Of a stretch of DNA of 64,000 nt, positions 41,011 to 50,033 are shown piece by piece (the first letter of the stretch is position 1; every line of letters starts with the position of its first letter). Under the pieces are notes generated by a model. That model searched no databases. It saw nothing but the letters and a program-made list of their open reading frames with translations, and had not been told where the DNA came from. This DNA comes from Myxococcaceae bacterium. Lineage in GTDB: Bacteria; Myxococcota; Myxococcia; Myxococcales; Myxococcaceae. The stretch is from contig JADGRA010000015.1 of NCBI GenBank assembly GCA_017881265.1, positions 109,744 through 173,743 of the forward strand, in the 5' to 3' direction. Position numbers and translations under genes: made by a program.

Positions 41011-42585
41011 ATGCCTGAGCTGGCCTTCGCCTCCCCCGCCCCCACCGCGCGGCTCACCAACGGCTTCGTCGAGGCCTTCGACAATGCCGTGGCCACCGCG
41101 CGCACCTGCTACGCGCCGCGGGTGGTGACGCCGGAGGACGTGCGGCGCGATGAGAAGTCCCGCGCGCTCCGCGACCGCATCGCCAAAGAGACGTACCAGG
41201 CGGGCCACCACACCACCCTGCAGCACGCCACCTTCCAGTTCGCGCTGGAAAACGTGAGTCGGCAGTGCATCTGGAGCTTCCTGCACGCCCACCCCTTCTA
41301 CAACTCGGAGCAAGTCAGCCAGCGCTACGTGGCGGTGAAGCCGGACCGCGTCCTGGTGCCGGCGCTGGAGGAGCCCCTTCAGGCGCTGTACCGCTCGACG
41401 GTGCGCGCACAGATGGAGGCCTACAGACGCCTGTCGACGCTGCTGCTTCCCAGGGCGGAGCAGGAATTCTACCGGATTTTCCCGGCACGCCGGCGCACGC
41501 CGGAGAAGTGGGCCAGCACGCTGCAGAAGCGCGCGCAGGAGGTGGCCCGCTACGTGCTGCCCATCGGCACCTTCGCGCACCTGTACCACACCGTCTCCGG
41601 CCTCACCCTGCACCGCTACCACCGGCTGGTGAATGCCTCAGACGTCCCCTCCGAGACGCGCCTTGTGGTGCAGGCCATGGTGGCGGAGGTGGAGAAGCTC
41701 GACCCTCTCTTCTTCCGGGACGTCGAGGACAGCCTGCCGCTCGAGGAGACGCACGAGGCGCGCACGCTGGCCGACCGGACCCTCCACGTCGGCAGCGCCG
41801 CGGCGCGCCTGCACCGGAGCGAGTTCGACCGGGCCCTGGCCGGTCGGGTGAGCCTGCTTCTGGACTACGGGGCCAAGGCTGAGCAGGCGGTGGCCCAGGG
41901 CGTCCGCACCGTGCTCGGGCTGCCGGCGGACGCCCTCTCGGACGCCGAGGCCCTCGAGCGGGTGCTGTCGCCGAGGCACAACCCCTACCTGTCCGAGGCC
42001 CTCACCCTCACCACCCACGGCAAGCTGACGCGTGCGCTGGTCCATGCCAGCTACACCTTCCAGAAGAAGCTGAGCCACACCGCGGACAGCCAGGACCAGC
42101 GTCACCGCATGACGCCGGCCAGCCGCCCGGTGCTGGCCGCCCAATTCGTCCCCGGCGAGCCGGACGTGGTGGTCCCCGCCCTGCTGGCGGAGGTGCCGGA
42201 GGCCCTGGACCTTTTCCACGCCACCGCCCAGCAGGCCTGGGGCGCCATCGAGCGGCTGTTGGACGCGGGCGTGCCGGCCGAGGGCGCCCTGTACCTGCTC
42301 CCCAACGCCTTCCCCATCCGCTTCGTCGAGTCCGGGGAACTGCTTCACTTTCACCACAAGTGGGTGCACCGCCTCTGCTACACGGCGCAGGAGGAAATCT
42401 GGCGCGCCTCGCTTCAGGAAGTGGAGCAGGTGGAAGCCGTCCACCCCCTCATCGCCCGGCACCTGGCGCCGCCGTGCACACTGCGCCGGCAGGCGTCCGT
42501 CACGCCCTTCTGCCCGGAGGGGCCGCGCTTCTGCGGCCTTCCCGTGTGGCGCATGGAGCGCCGGGAGTTTCAGCGCCTCCTGTAG
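41011..42585 (+). CDS. Double-domain ThyX-like (FAD-dependent thymidylate synthase-related) protein
   Basis: At 524 residues this is about twice the size of ThyX. The first half has HHTTLQHATFQFALENVSRQ and EQVSQRYV, the usual flanks of the ThyX motif, but the RHR core is replaced (FLHAHPF). The second half has KLSHTADSQDQRHRMTPASR, which does keep RHR. It appears to be a duplicated, diverged ThyX, perhaps with one active and one structural copy. It may make dTMP or may have a changed role. AGAGGG lies 8 bases before ATG 41011; the GTG at 41002 is less likely. Confidence 0.8.
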   Translation: MPELAFASPAPTARLTNGFVEAFDNAVATARTCYAPRVVTPEDVRRDEKSRALRDRIAKETYQAGHHTTLQHATFQFALENVSRQCIWSFLHAHPFYNSEQVSQRYVAVKPDRVLVPALEEPLQALYRSTVRAQMEAYRRLSTLLLPRAEQEFYRIFPARRRTPEKWASTLQKRAQEVARYVLPIGTFAHLYHTVSGLTLHRYHRLVNASDVPSETRLVVQAMVAEVEKLDPLFFRDVEDSLPLEETHEARTLADRTLHVGSAAARLHRSEFDRALAGRVSLLLDYGAKAEQAVAQGVRTVLGLPADALSDAEALERVLSPRHNPYLSEALTLTTHGKLTRALVHASYTFQKKLSHTADSQDQRHRMTPASRPVLAAQFVPGEPDVVVPALLAEVPEALDLFHATAQQAWGAIERLLDAGVPAEGALYLLPNAFPIRFVESGELLHFHHKWVHRLCYTAQEEIWRASLQEVEQVEAVHPLIARHLAPPCTLRRQASVTPFCPEGPRFCGLPVWRMERREFQRLL

Positions 42586-42615
42586 ACTGCGCCGGCGTCT
42601 CCCTCCCAACGGCGA

Positions 42616-43614
42616 ATGCTGCTCTCTCCCCTGGTCCTGCTGGCGCTCGCCACGTCTGCTCCGGCCTCTGCGCCGGAGGAGGCGGACGCCGCCTGGGCGG
42701 CCTGGTCCGACTTCCCGGGGCCGCCCATCTTCACGCCGATGGACCCGCTCGAGTACGAGCGGAGCGCCCTCTTCTCCCCTCCACTGCTGCTGCCCAAGGG
42801 GTGCTTCGCCTTCTCCGTCCGCTTCGACTACGCGAGCAACATCCTTCTGTACACCAACCACCCCAACTCGGTGCTGTTCGACGCCGAGGTTGGGCACCTC
42901 ACCTTCGCCGGTGCCCTGAAGCTGTCCCCCAGCGTGTTTCTCCTCGCCATGGGCGGCGTCCAGGGGGCCTACGCCGGCTTCATGGACAGCTTCATCAACG
43001 CCTACCACGCGCTGCTCGGCGTCCACTACTACGCGCGCGACATCCGGCCGCTGAACAAATTCGCCTACGACTTCCAGAGCGGCGCGACCCGGTTGACGTT
43101 CAAACCGGTGGGCCTGGAGCTGCTCGACACCACGCTCGGGCTGGGGTGGATGCTCGCCCCGCAGCTGCAGCTGCTCACGGTGGTGGTGCTGCCCACCGCC
43201 TGGGTGGATGGTTACGCCGCGCACACCTTCCAATTCGGCGCCATGCTCACCTGGCAGACGCCCCTGTTCTGGTCCTGGCTGCAGTTCCAAGGGACGCTCG
43301 GCGTTGGTGCCACGCCGCTGGCCGGCGGCGGGCTGCCCCAGCAGTACCAGAACGTCGTCTTCGGCTCCTTCTCGACGGGACTGAAGGCGCGCCTCAGCCA
43401 GCGGAACTTCCTGTACGCCAACTTCTTCCTTCAGACGCCCATCTACCGCAACACCGGGGACAACCCCCTGGACGGCTTCGACGGCTCGCTCGACTTCGGC
43501 TGGATGTTTCGCACCGACGCCAACTGGGAGTTCTGGGCGGGGATTACCGAAAATCCCATCGACGGCCCAGCCCCGGATGTCGTCTTCACCCTGGGCTTTC
43601 GCCAGGGCTTTTAG
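42616..43614 (+). CDS. DUF3187 outer-membrane beta-barrel protein
   Basis: A 332-residue protein with a signal peptide (MLLSPLVLLALATSAPASA) followed by alternating amphipathic strands and a C-terminal Phe, as outer-membrane barrels have. Features such as RFDYASNILLYTNHPNSVLFD and RTDANWEFWAGITENPI match DUF3187. Its function is unknown. It starts 30 bases after the ThyX-like gene, and its end overlaps the convergent EamA gene by 29 bases. Confidence 0.82.
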   Translation: MLLSPLVLLALATSAPASAPEEADAAWAAWSDFPGPPIFTPMDPLEYERSALFSPPLLLPKGCFAFSVRFDYASNILLYTNHPNSVLFDAEVGHLTFAGALKLSPSVFLLAMGGVQGAYAGFMDSFINAYHALLGVHYYARDIRPLNKFAYDFQSGATRLTFKPVGLELLDTTLGLGWMLAPQLQLLTVVVLPTAWVDGYAAHTFQFGAMLTWQTPLFWSWLQFQGTLGVGATPLAGGGLPQQYQNVVFGSFSTGLKARLSQRNFLYANFFLQTPIYRNTGDNPLDGFDGSLDFGWMFRTDANWEFWAGITENPIDGPAPDVVFTLGFRQGF

Positions 43615-44500
43615 CGGGTGCCCCCGGTCCGCCGGCGGCGCGCCTTGTCTCCAGCCACGGGGCCAGGGTGCGCCACAGCGTGCCGAGCAGCACCAGGCTC
43701 CCGCCGGCCAGCGCCCACGGCCCGGGCCTCTCATGCGCAAGCAGAAACGTCCACACCGGGTTGAGGATGGGTTCCAAGAGCGCCAGCAGCGAAGCTTCGG
43801 TGGCCGGCGTGTGCCGAAGCCCCCGGGCGAACAGGGCGTAGGAGAGGCCCAGCTGGAAGACGCCCAGGAAGAGGAGGATGGCCCAGTCCGTCGGGGTGGG
43901 GGCCGGACCGCCCAGGGCGCCGGGCAGCGAGGCCGCCGTGGCCAGGAGATTTCCGAGGACCAGTGCCGGGGCGTTGCTGCCCCCCAGCCGCCGCAGCCCC
44001 AGGATGGCCAGGGCGAAGGAGACGCCGCTGGCCAGCGCCACCAGGTTTCCCGACAGCTGCCCCGGCGTCAGCTTGTCGCGGAAGAAGAGGCCGAGGCCCA
44101 CAAGGAAGAGGGGCACCGACCACAGCTCCGAGCGCGAGGGGCGCTCGCCGAGGAGGAGCGGGCTGAGGAGCAGCACGTACAGCGGCGCGGTGTCCTGCAG
44201 GAAGATGGCATTGGCCGAGGTGGTGAGCTTGTTGGCCACGGTGAACAGCACCACCGTCACCGCGTAGGCGGCGGCCACCGCCCAGGTACCCCGGGAGGGG
44301 CGGGCCCGGGCCCCCGGCAGGAGCAGCCACAGGACGCCGGCCGCCACCACCGAGCGGCCCAGGGAAATCTGCCAGGCGTTGAGGCTGCACAGCTTGATGG
44401 CCGCGCCGGCGGTGCTCCACAGCGCGGCCGCGGCGAGGATGAGGAGCGGGCCGCTCGGTCGCCGGGCCGCCGGGAGGGAAACCATGGTGCCTTTCGCCAC
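43586..44500 (-). CDS. EamA/DMT-family transporter
   Basis: The 304-residue protein has ten membrane helices in two repeated EamA halves (ILAAAALWSTAGAAIKL begins the first; NLVALASGVSFALAILGL the second) and the family ending LLEPILNPVWTFLLAHERPG. Such transporters export amino acids or other small metabolites. The substrate cannot be given. It is divergent from the PduO gene, with 24 bases between the starts. Confidence 0.9.
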   Translation of the reverse strand: MAKGTMVSLPAARRPSGPLLILAAAALWSTAGAAIKLCSLNAWQISLGRSVVAAGVLWLLLPGARARPSRGTWAVAAAYAVTVVLFTVANKLTTSANAIFLQDTAPLYVLLLSPLLLGERPSRSELWSVPLFLVGLGLFFRDKLTPGQLSGNLVALASGVSFALAILGLRRLGGSNAPALVLGNLLATAASLPGALGGPAPTPTDWAILLFLGVFQLGLSYALFARGLRHTPATEASLLALLEPILNPVWTFLLAHERPGPWALAGGSLVLLGTLWRTLAPWLETRRAAGGPGAPAKSPGESPG

Positions 44501-44524
44501 CGAGGCCTGCTAGACGCTCGGAGC

Positions 44525-45079
44525 GTGAAGATTTACACGAAGACCGGGGATGCGGGTGAGACGGGCCTCTTCGGGGGCGGCCGTGTCGCCAAGGACAGCC
44601 CGCGGGTGACGGCCTACGGCGAGGTGGATGAACTCAACGCCACCCTCGGCGTGGTTCGCGCGACCGGGGTGGGGCCGCTGGACGGGCTGTGCCACAGCAT
44701 GCAGGAGCAACTCTTCACCGTGGGCGCGGTGCTGGCCACGCCCCGGGGCACCAAGGCCGATGCCCACATTCCGCACGTGCGGCCCGAATGGATTTCGGAC
44801 ATGGAAACGGCCATGGACGCGCTCGATGCGGAGTTGCCGAAGATGACGCACTTCATCCTCCCGGCCGGCACCCCCGCCTCCGCCGCGCTGCACCTTTCGC
44901 GGACGGTGTGCCGCCGCGCCGAGCGCTCGGTGGTGGCGCTGGTGCGCGACGGCACCGTCGACGCCCGGGTGTTGCAGTTCCTCAACCGCCTCTCGGACCT
45001 GCTCTTCATGATGGCGCGCGCGGTGAATCACCGCGCCGGGGTGGCGGACGTGAAGTGGATGCCGGAGAAGCCGACGTGA
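44525..45079 (+). CDS. PduO-type cob(I)alamin adenosyltransferase
   Basis: The 184-residue enzyme transfers the adenosyl group of ATP to cob(I)alamin, giving coenzyme B12. The ATP loop KIYTKTGDAGETGLFGGGRV, YGEVDELNATLG and the late RRAERSVVAL and FLNRLSDLLFMMAR motifs are all present. The start is GTG 44525; the open frame upstream of it opposes the EamA gene. Coenzyme B12 would serve methylmalonyl-CoA mutase, and an epimerase of that pathway lies at 50849, although the mutase is not in the window. Confidence 0.95.
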   Translation: MKIYTKTGDAGETGLFGGGRVAKDSPRVTAYGEVDELNATLGVVRATGVGPLDGLCHSMQEQLFTVGAVLATPRGTKADAHIPHVRPEWISDMETAMDALDAELPKMTHFILPAGTPASAALHLSRTVCRRAERSVVALVRDGTVDARVLQFLNRLSDLLFMMARAVNHRAGVADVKWMPEKPT

Positions 45080-45095
45080 GGCACCGGGCCAGGCC

Positions 45096-46118
45096 GTGAA
45101 CACGCTCAGCGCGGCCCGGGTGCGCAGCCTGGCGCTGGCCGCGGGATTCGAGCTGGTGGGCTTCGCCCGCGCCGAGCCGCTGCCGCCGCGCATCCTGCTC
45201 GACTGGCTGGAGGCGGGCATGGCGGCGGACATGGACTGGATGGCCGAGCGCGCCGCGGAACGCCTGGACCCGCGCCAGCTACTTCCGGGCGCCGAGACGG
45301 TGGTGGCCCTCGCCTGCAACTACCACGTGGAAGCCCCCTGGGCGGAGCGCTCGCCGCTGGCGGCCTACGCCCGCGGGCGCGACTACCACGCCACGCTGCT
45401 CGACCGGCTCCGGGCCCTGCGCCGGACGCTGCGCGAGGCGTACCCCGGGGTGGCCGACTTCGGCTCGGTGGACCATGCCCCCCTCATGGAGAAGGTGTGG
45501 GCGGCGCGCGCCGGCCTCGGCTACGTGGCGCGCAACGGCTGCCTGGTGACGCCCCAGTACGGCTCCTGGGTGCTGCTGGCGGCCATGGTGCTCGACCGCG
45601 CCGTGGACGCCGAGGCCTATGCCGAAGGCCCGGCCGAGGACCGCTGCGGAGGTTGCCGGCTGTGCGTCGACGCCTGTCCCACCGCAGCCCTGGACGGGCT
45701 GGGCGGCGTGGACGCGCGGGCTTGCCTCTCCTACCAAACCATCGAAAATGCCGAGGCCGTGCCGTTGGGCCTGCGTGCGGCCTTGGAGGGCACCGTCTTT
45801 GGCTGCGACATCTGCCAGTCGGTGTGCCCCCTCAACCAGGCGCCCGTGCCCACCGCCAACGCGCGCTTCTTGCCGCGGCCGGTGGCCCGCCTCGACGCCC
45901 GGGCGCTGGCCGCACTCACCCGCGCCCAGTACGAGGCCCTGGTGCCCGGCACGGCCCTGGCCCGCGCCGGCTTCGATGGGTTGCGGCGCAATGCCGCCTA
46001 TGCGCTGGGCGCCGCCCGGGACGCCGGGGCCCGCGCCGTGCTGGAGGCCCTGTGCACGGACAGAAGCCCCCTGGTGGAGGAGGCGGCGCGCTGGGCCCTC
46101 GGACGGCTCGTCCGGTGA
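45096..46118 (+). CDS. queG: Epoxyqueuosine reductase
   Basis: QueG reduces epoxyqueuosine in tRNA to queuosine using cobalamin and two [4Fe-4S] clusters. The 340 residues include the cobalamin-binding N-terminal domain (GSVDHAPLMEKVWAARAGLG), two ferredoxin motifs, DRCGGCRLCVDACPTAAL and FGCDICQSVCPLNQ, and a short C-terminal HEAT-like end (LRRNAAYALGAARD). The start is GTG 45096. It follows PduO by 16 bases and is coupled to the next gene through a GTGA overlap. The cobalamin need links it to its neighbour PduO. Confidence 0.95.
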   Translation: MNTLSAARVRSLALAAGFELVGFARAEPLPPRILLDWLEAGMAADMDWMAERAAERLDPRQLLPGAETVVALACNYHVEAPWAERSPLAAYARGRDYHATLLDRLRALRRTLREAYPGVADFGSVDHAPLMEKVWAARAGLGYVARNGCLVTPQYGSWVLLAAMVLDRAVDAEAYAEGPAEDRCGGCRLCVDACPTAALDGLGGVDARACLSYQTIENAEAVPLGLRAALEGTVFGCDICQSVCPLNQAPVPTANARFLPRPVARLDARALAALTRAQYEALVPGTALARAGFDGLRRNAAYALGAARDAGARAVLEALCTDRSPLVEEAARWALGRLVR

Positions 46119-47044
46119 GGCGCGTCGACAGTCCGCAGGCGGCCGCCCGTCCGGTGGTGGCCCTCATGGCGGTGCACGTGCTGCTGAGCGCGCTCACCTA
46201 CCTCACCGCCAAGCGGGCCCTGGCGGAGCTGCCCGCGCTGACGGTGCTGTGGTGGCGCCTCCTGGTCAGTGCCAGCACCTTCGGGGGGGTCCTCGCCCTG
46301 CTGCCCCGTCCGCGCCTGCCGCCCCGGGCCGTGTGGGGCCGGGTGGTGCTGCTGGGCGTCTTGTCCGGTCCGGGCAACCAGGCGCTGTTTCTTCTGGGGA
46401 TGCGCACCAGCAGCGCGGCCCACGGGGCGCTCATTTTCTCCCTCACCCCGCTCGGGGTGTACCTGGTGGAAGTCGCCCGGGGGCGCGAGCGGGTGCGCTG
46501 GACGGCCAGCCTGGGCATCCTCACGGCGCTGTCCGGGGTGCTGGTGCTGCTGTTGGCCCCCGGGCTGACGGCGCTCTCCGGCCTCTTCCTCGGCGACGTC
46601 CTGCTGCTCGGCTCGCTGTTGGCGTGGGTGTTCTACACCACCCTTGGCCGGACGCTGGTGGCCGCCGAGGGGCCGCTGCGGACGAGTGCCTGGTCCAACA
46701 TGGCCGGTGCCCTGTGTCTGCTGCCGCTCGGCCCGTGGGTGGCGCGGCCGGAGGTGCTGGCCAGTGCGTCGCTTCTGGCGAAGGGTTCCCTCCTCTACCT
46801 GGGCCTCGGCAGCTCGGTGCTGGCCTACCTCATCTGGTTTGCCGCGCTCAGCCGCACCGACGCCTCGAAGGTGGCCGTCTTCTCCAACCTGCAGCCGGTG
46901 GCCACCGCGCTGGCCGCCCGGGTGGCGCTGGGTGAGCCCATCGGGGCTGAGGTGGTGGTGGGGGGGGCGCTGGTCCTCCTCGGGGTGCGCCTCACCCAGG
47001 CGCCCGTGCAGAAGGGCCTCCCGCCGCGGGCCTCCCGGCCCTAG
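46115..47044 (+). CDS. EamA/DMT-family transporter
   Basis: A 309-residue ten-helix transporter with two EamA repeats (LMAVHVLLSALTYLTAKRAL; LGDVLLLGSLLAWVFYTTLG). The typical last-helix text SKVAVFSNLQPVATALAA is present. The GTG at 46115 overlaps the queG stop, so the two are translated together. It is only distantly similar to the EamA protein at 43586, so recent duplication is unlikely. Confidence 0.9.
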   Translation: MRRVDSPQAAARPVVALMAVHVLLSALTYLTAKRALAELPALTVLWWRLLVSASTFGGVLALLPRPRLPPRAVWGRVVLLGVLSGPGNQALFLLGMRTSSAAHGALIFSLTPLGVYLVEVARGRERVRWTASLGILTALSGVLVLLLAPGLTALSGLFLGDVLLLGSLLAWVFYTTLGRTLVAAEGPLRTSAWSNMAGALCLLPLGPWVARPEVLASASLLAKGSLLYLGLGSSVLAYLIWFAALSRTDASKVAVFSNLQPVATALAARVALGEPIGAEVVVGGALVLLGVRLTQAPVQKGLPPRASRP

Positions 47045-47045
47045 C

Positions 47046-47921
47046 ATGCGGGCCGTGCACCTCTGGCCCGGGAAGCGCGAATCGCCGCGGGCCTTTCTGG
47101 GCCGCCTCTGGGCGCGTTACATGGAGGTGTCCCTGGCCGACGCCGCCGCCCAGCTGGCCTTCTCGCTGCTGTTCGCCGTCTTCGCCTTCCTCTTCTTCCT
47201 GGTGACGCTGGCGGCCTACCTGCCCCTTCAGCCGGCGGTGAATGCGCTGTTGCGGGAAATGCACGGCGTGCTTCCCCCGGAGGTGTCCGAGGTGCTGGAA
47301 GGGCACTTGCACCAGCTCGTCCGCACCCCGCGGCCGCAGCTGCTGGGGCTGGGCCTGGTGGTGTCGGTGTGGAGCGCCTCGCGCGGCGTGGACGCCATGC
47401 GGGTGACGCTGAATCACGCCTACCACGTCGCCGAGCGGCGCCCCTGGTGGAAGGCGCAGCTCAACAGCGTGGCCGTGACGCTGGCGGCGACGCTCCTCGT
47501 CGTGCTGGGGCTGGGCGCGGTGGTGATGGGAGGCCGCTTCGGGGTGTGGCTCTTCACCTGGTTTGGCCTGCGCACCGAATTCCTCCTCGTCTGGGGCTGG
47601 CTGCGCTGGCCCATCACCATGCTGATGATGATGGGGGCGATGGCCCTGGCCTACAGCCGGCTCCCGGACGTGGACGCGCACTTTCACCTCGTCACCCCGG
47701 GCTCGCTGGTGGGGGCCGTGCTGTGGGTGGCGGTGACGTGGGGCGTGGGGCTGTGGACCACCAATGCCGAGCGCGTCAATCTGGCCTACGGCTCCATCGC
47801 CGCGGTGATGGTGCTGCTCACCTGGTTTTACCTGTCCGCCTTTGCCTTCCTCTTCGGAGGCCTGGTGAACGCGGTGCTGACGCCCGCGCCAGTTGAGCGC
47901 GCGCCCAGCCGCCCCGCCTAG
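47046..47921 (+). CDS. YihY/BrkB-family inner-membrane protein
   Basis: The 291-residue protein has six membrane segments and the family layout: DAAAQLAFSLLFAVFAFLFF, LVVSVWSASRGVDAMRVTLN, and YGSIAAVMVLLTWFYLSAFA. Despite the old name RNase BN, this family is not a nuclease; an efflux or envelope role is suspected. It begins one base after the EamA stop and so completes the PduO-queG-EamA-YihY run. Confidence 0.92.
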   Translation: MRAVHLWPGKRESPRAFLGRLWARYMEVSLADAAAQLAFSLLFAVFAFLFFLVTLAAYLPLQPAVNALLREMHGVLPPEVSEVLEGHLHQLVRTPRPQLLGLGLVVSVWSASRGVDAMRVTLNHAYHVAERRPWWKAQLNSVAVTLAATLLVVLGLGAVVMGGRFGVWLFTWFGLRTEFLLVWGWLRWPITMLMMMGAMALAYSRLPDVDAHFHLVTPGSLVGAVLWVAVTWGVGLWTTNAERVNLAYGSIAAVMVLLTWFYLSAFAFLFGGLVNAVLTPAPVERAPSRPA

Positions 47922-47934
47922 CGGCGGCGGCCGG

Positions 47935-48123
47935 TCAGTAGAAGTCCGAGCAAGAGGCGTAGTAGCCGCAGTGGCAGAACAGCTTGCACTTGCGCTCCTC
48001 GAGGGTCCGCCCGCAGTTGGGACAGGTACGCACCAGCTGCTCGGGCGAGGCGCCCGCCTGCGCCGGTCGAAGTTCCGGCGTCGGCGTGGGCACCCCCACT
48101 TTCTTTTGGGCGGACGCTGGCAT
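47935..48123 (-). CDS. 62-residue zinc-ribbon protein
   Basis: After a 30-residue flexible N-terminus, the product contains four Cys pairs or near pairs: RTCPNCGRTLEERKCKLFCH, then CGYYASCSDFY at the very end. The spacing CxxC...C...CxxC fits a rubredoxin/zinc-ribbon fold binding one or two zinc ions. I recall similar short proteins in deltaproteobacterial-type genomes, but function is unknown. The start ATG 48123 is preferred because upstream sequence lacks protein character. It is convergent with YihY, 13 bases away. Confidence 0.7.
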   Translation of the reverse strand: MPASAQKKVGVPTPTPELRPAQAGASPEQLVRTCPNCGRTLEERKCKLFCHCGYYASCSDFY

Positions 48124-48237
48124 GGCCTTGAGGCAACAAAGTGTACCAACCCGCGGCCACGGGACCCCTCGCCCGACCGGGGGGGATGGACTGTGCTCCT
48201 CCCCGGGGCCCGGGCGGAGGCAAGCTTGGCCCCCCAA

Positions 48238-48873
48238 ATGGAAACCGTTCGCCCGCTCGTCCTCGAAGGGACGCACGTCCGCCTCGAGCCGCTCTCCTGG
48301 GAACACCTTCAGCCGTTGTCGGCCATCGCCACCCGCCACCGTGAGACGTACCGGCTGACTTCGGTTCCGGCCGAGGCGGAGGGGATGGCGGGCTACCTCG
48401 AATTGGCGTTCGCGCAGGCCGAAGCCAAGACGGGCCTTCCCTTCGCCACCCTGGAGCGGGCGCATGGCACGGTGGTGGGTTCCACCCGCTTCTGGAACCT
48501 CGAGTACTGGAGCTGGCCGGCCGGCCACCCGCTGCGCCGTCCGGAGGGCGTGCCGGACGCGGTGGAGATTGGCTACAGCTGGCTTGCGCCGGAGGCCCAG
48601 CGCACAGCCATCAACACCGAGGCCAAGCTACTGATGCTCGCCCACGCCTTCGAGAGGTGGCAGGTGCACCGGGTCACCATCAAGACAGACGTCCGCAACG
48701 CGCGCTCGCGCGCCGCCATCGAGCGGCTGGGGGCGCGCCTGGACGGGGTGGTGCGCGTGGCCACCCCGGCGAGCGACGGCGGCATTCGCGACACGGCCCT
48801 CTACTCGCTTCTGGCGAGCGAGTGGCCACAGGTCCAAGAGCGCCTCAGGGCGCGGCTTGCGGCGCGACGCTGA
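48238..48873 (+). CDS. GNAT acetyltransferase, RimJ/RimL-like
   Basis: A 211-residue acetyltransferase with the RimJ/RimL pattern: GTHVRLEPLSWEHLQPLSAI at the start, then VEIGYSWLAPEAQRTAINTE (CoA loop) and VRNARSRAAIERLGARLDG. The insert WNLEYWSWPAGHPLRRPEGV is common in this subgroup. The target could be a protein N-terminus or a small amine. It is divergent from the zinc-ribbon gene, and its end overlaps the convergent DUF2867 gene by 29 bases. Confidence 0.9.
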   Translation: METVRPLVLEGTHVRLEPLSWEHLQPLSAIATRHRETYRLTSVPAEAEGMAGYLELAFAQAEAKTGLPFATLERAHGTVVGSTRFWNLEYWSWPAGHPLRRPEGVPDAVEIGYSWLAPEAQRTAINTEAKLLMLAHAFERWQVHRVTIKTDVRNARSRAAIERLGARLDGVVRVATPASDGGIRDTALYSLLASEWPQVQERLRARLAARR

Positions 48874-49360
48874 GGGGCGCCCCGGCGCGGCGCAGCAGGC
48901 CCCTCGCCACCAGAGCGTGAAAGGGGCGAATGAGGAAGAAGTAGGCGCGCCCCCAGCCATTGCGGAAGTGCACCAGGGTGGTGAGCGTGGCTTCGCCGTT
49001 GCCGGGCACGGACAGACAGATGCGAAAGTCCAGGTGGCGGTCGTCAGCGCCCAAGAGCAGCTGCCCAGGGGCGCGCGCAAAAAGGGTGAAGAGGCCAATT
49101 CGCTCGCCCGAAAGAAAGCGGGGGGCCGCCCGGCGACCGCGAGGGGACGTCTTCAGCCCGAAGGGGCGCACCAGGGCATCCCGCAGCTGCATCAGCCGTG
49201 GCGGAGCTCCGCCAAACACCAGCCGGGCCACGCTTTCCACGCTGGCGGTGGGGTCGACCCTGGTGGCGTAGGCGTCCACGAAGTCGACGCTGGGCAGCGG
49301 CCGGCTCGCGAGGCCTTCCAGGGGAGGGGTCGCGAGCCGCCGAGGGGTGGGCCGGGGCAC
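48845..49360 (-). CDS. DUF2867-family protein
   Basis: The 171-residue protein shows the DUF2867 pattern: VDFVDAYATRV at the start, LLLGADDRHLDFRICL in the middle and FRNGWGRAYFFLIRPFHALV near the end. The function is unknown; in other genomes the domain may follow an NAD-binding domain, which is absent here. The start is a GTG at 49360, with weak upstream support. It lies 13 bases downstream of the superoxide dismutase gene on the same strand, so the two are likely cotranscribed. Confidence 0.8.
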   Translation of the reverse strand: MPRPTPRRLATPPLEGLASRPLPSVDFVDAYATRVDPTASVESVARLVFGGAPPRLMQLRDALVRPFGLKTSPRGRRAAPRFLSGERIGLFTLFARAPGQLLLGADDRHLDFRICLSVPGNGEATLTTLVHFRNGWGRAYFFLIRPFHALVARGLLRRAGAPLSVAPQAAP

Positions 49361-49373
49361 AGGGGGGGGCGGC

Positions 49374-49973
49374 TTACTTGAGACGGCTCTCCACCGTCGC
49401 CCAGTCGATGTTGCTGAAGTAGGCGTCGACGTACTTGGCCCGCTCGTTGGCCTTGTAGTCGGGGACGAAGGCGTGCTCCCAGGCGTCCATCACCAGCACC
49501 GGCTTGAAGCCGGCGGGGTTCCCCTCCTCGTGCAGGGTGACCCAGTGGTTGGACAGCCAGCCGTTCTCCGGGTTCTGGTAGGTGATGGCCCAGCCGACGC
49601 CGGGCATGGTGGCGATGGCCTTGAAGTCGGCGAGCCAGATGTCATAGCTGGTGAAGCTGGCTTCCAGCGCCGCCTTCAACTTGCCGCCCGGGCCCGCGTC
49701 GCCGGCGCCCGACTTGAGGTTGGAGAAATAGTACTCGTGGAGGACCATCCCGTTGTACTCAAAGCCCATCCGGCGACTCATCTCGGCGTAGGCCGGGTTG
49801 GAGCCGGCGGCCTGCTTTTCCTTGGCCAGGCCGAAGAGGGTTTCGGTGAGCTTGTTGGTGCGGTTGACGTAGCCCTCGTACAGCTTGAGGTGGGTCTCCA
49901 GAAGTCCGTCGCTGATGCCTTTGAGGCCCTTGAGGTGGGGGAAGGTCTTGGGGGTGTACTTCTTGTCTGCCAT
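49374..49973 (-). CDS. Iron/manganese superoxide dismutase
   Basis: The 199-residue enzyme dismutes superoxide. All four metal ligands are found: His 28 (LLETHLKLYEGYV), His 79 (GMVLHEYYFSNL), Asp 163 and His 167 (VLVMDAWEHAFVPDY). The intervening sequences depart from the usual SodA/SodB text, for example EYNGMVLHEYYF, which matches a divergent SOD group. There is no signal peptide, so it is cytoplasmic. GGAGG precedes the ATG. Metal choice cannot be told from sequence by eye. Confidence 0.92.
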   Translation of the reverse strand: MADKKYTPKTFPHLKGLKGISDGLLETHLKLYEGYVNRTNKLTETLFGLAKEKQAAGSNPAYAEMSRRMGFEYNGMVLHEYYFSNLKSGAGDAGPGGKLKAALEASFTSYDIWLADFKAIATMPGVGWAITYQNPENGWLSNHWVTLHEEGNPAGFKPVLVMDAWEHAFVPDYKANERAKYVDAYFSNIDWATVESRLK

Positions 49974-50033
49974 GGGGTTGCCTCCGTGAAGGTAGGCCAG
50001 GCTTAATCATTTCGCCGCGCGTTGGCGACCCCC

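Noticed and set aside
45497..46114. Long upstream extension of the EamA gene
   Set aside because: It is an alternate-frame reading of queG; the GTG at 46115 overlapping the queG stop is the natural start.
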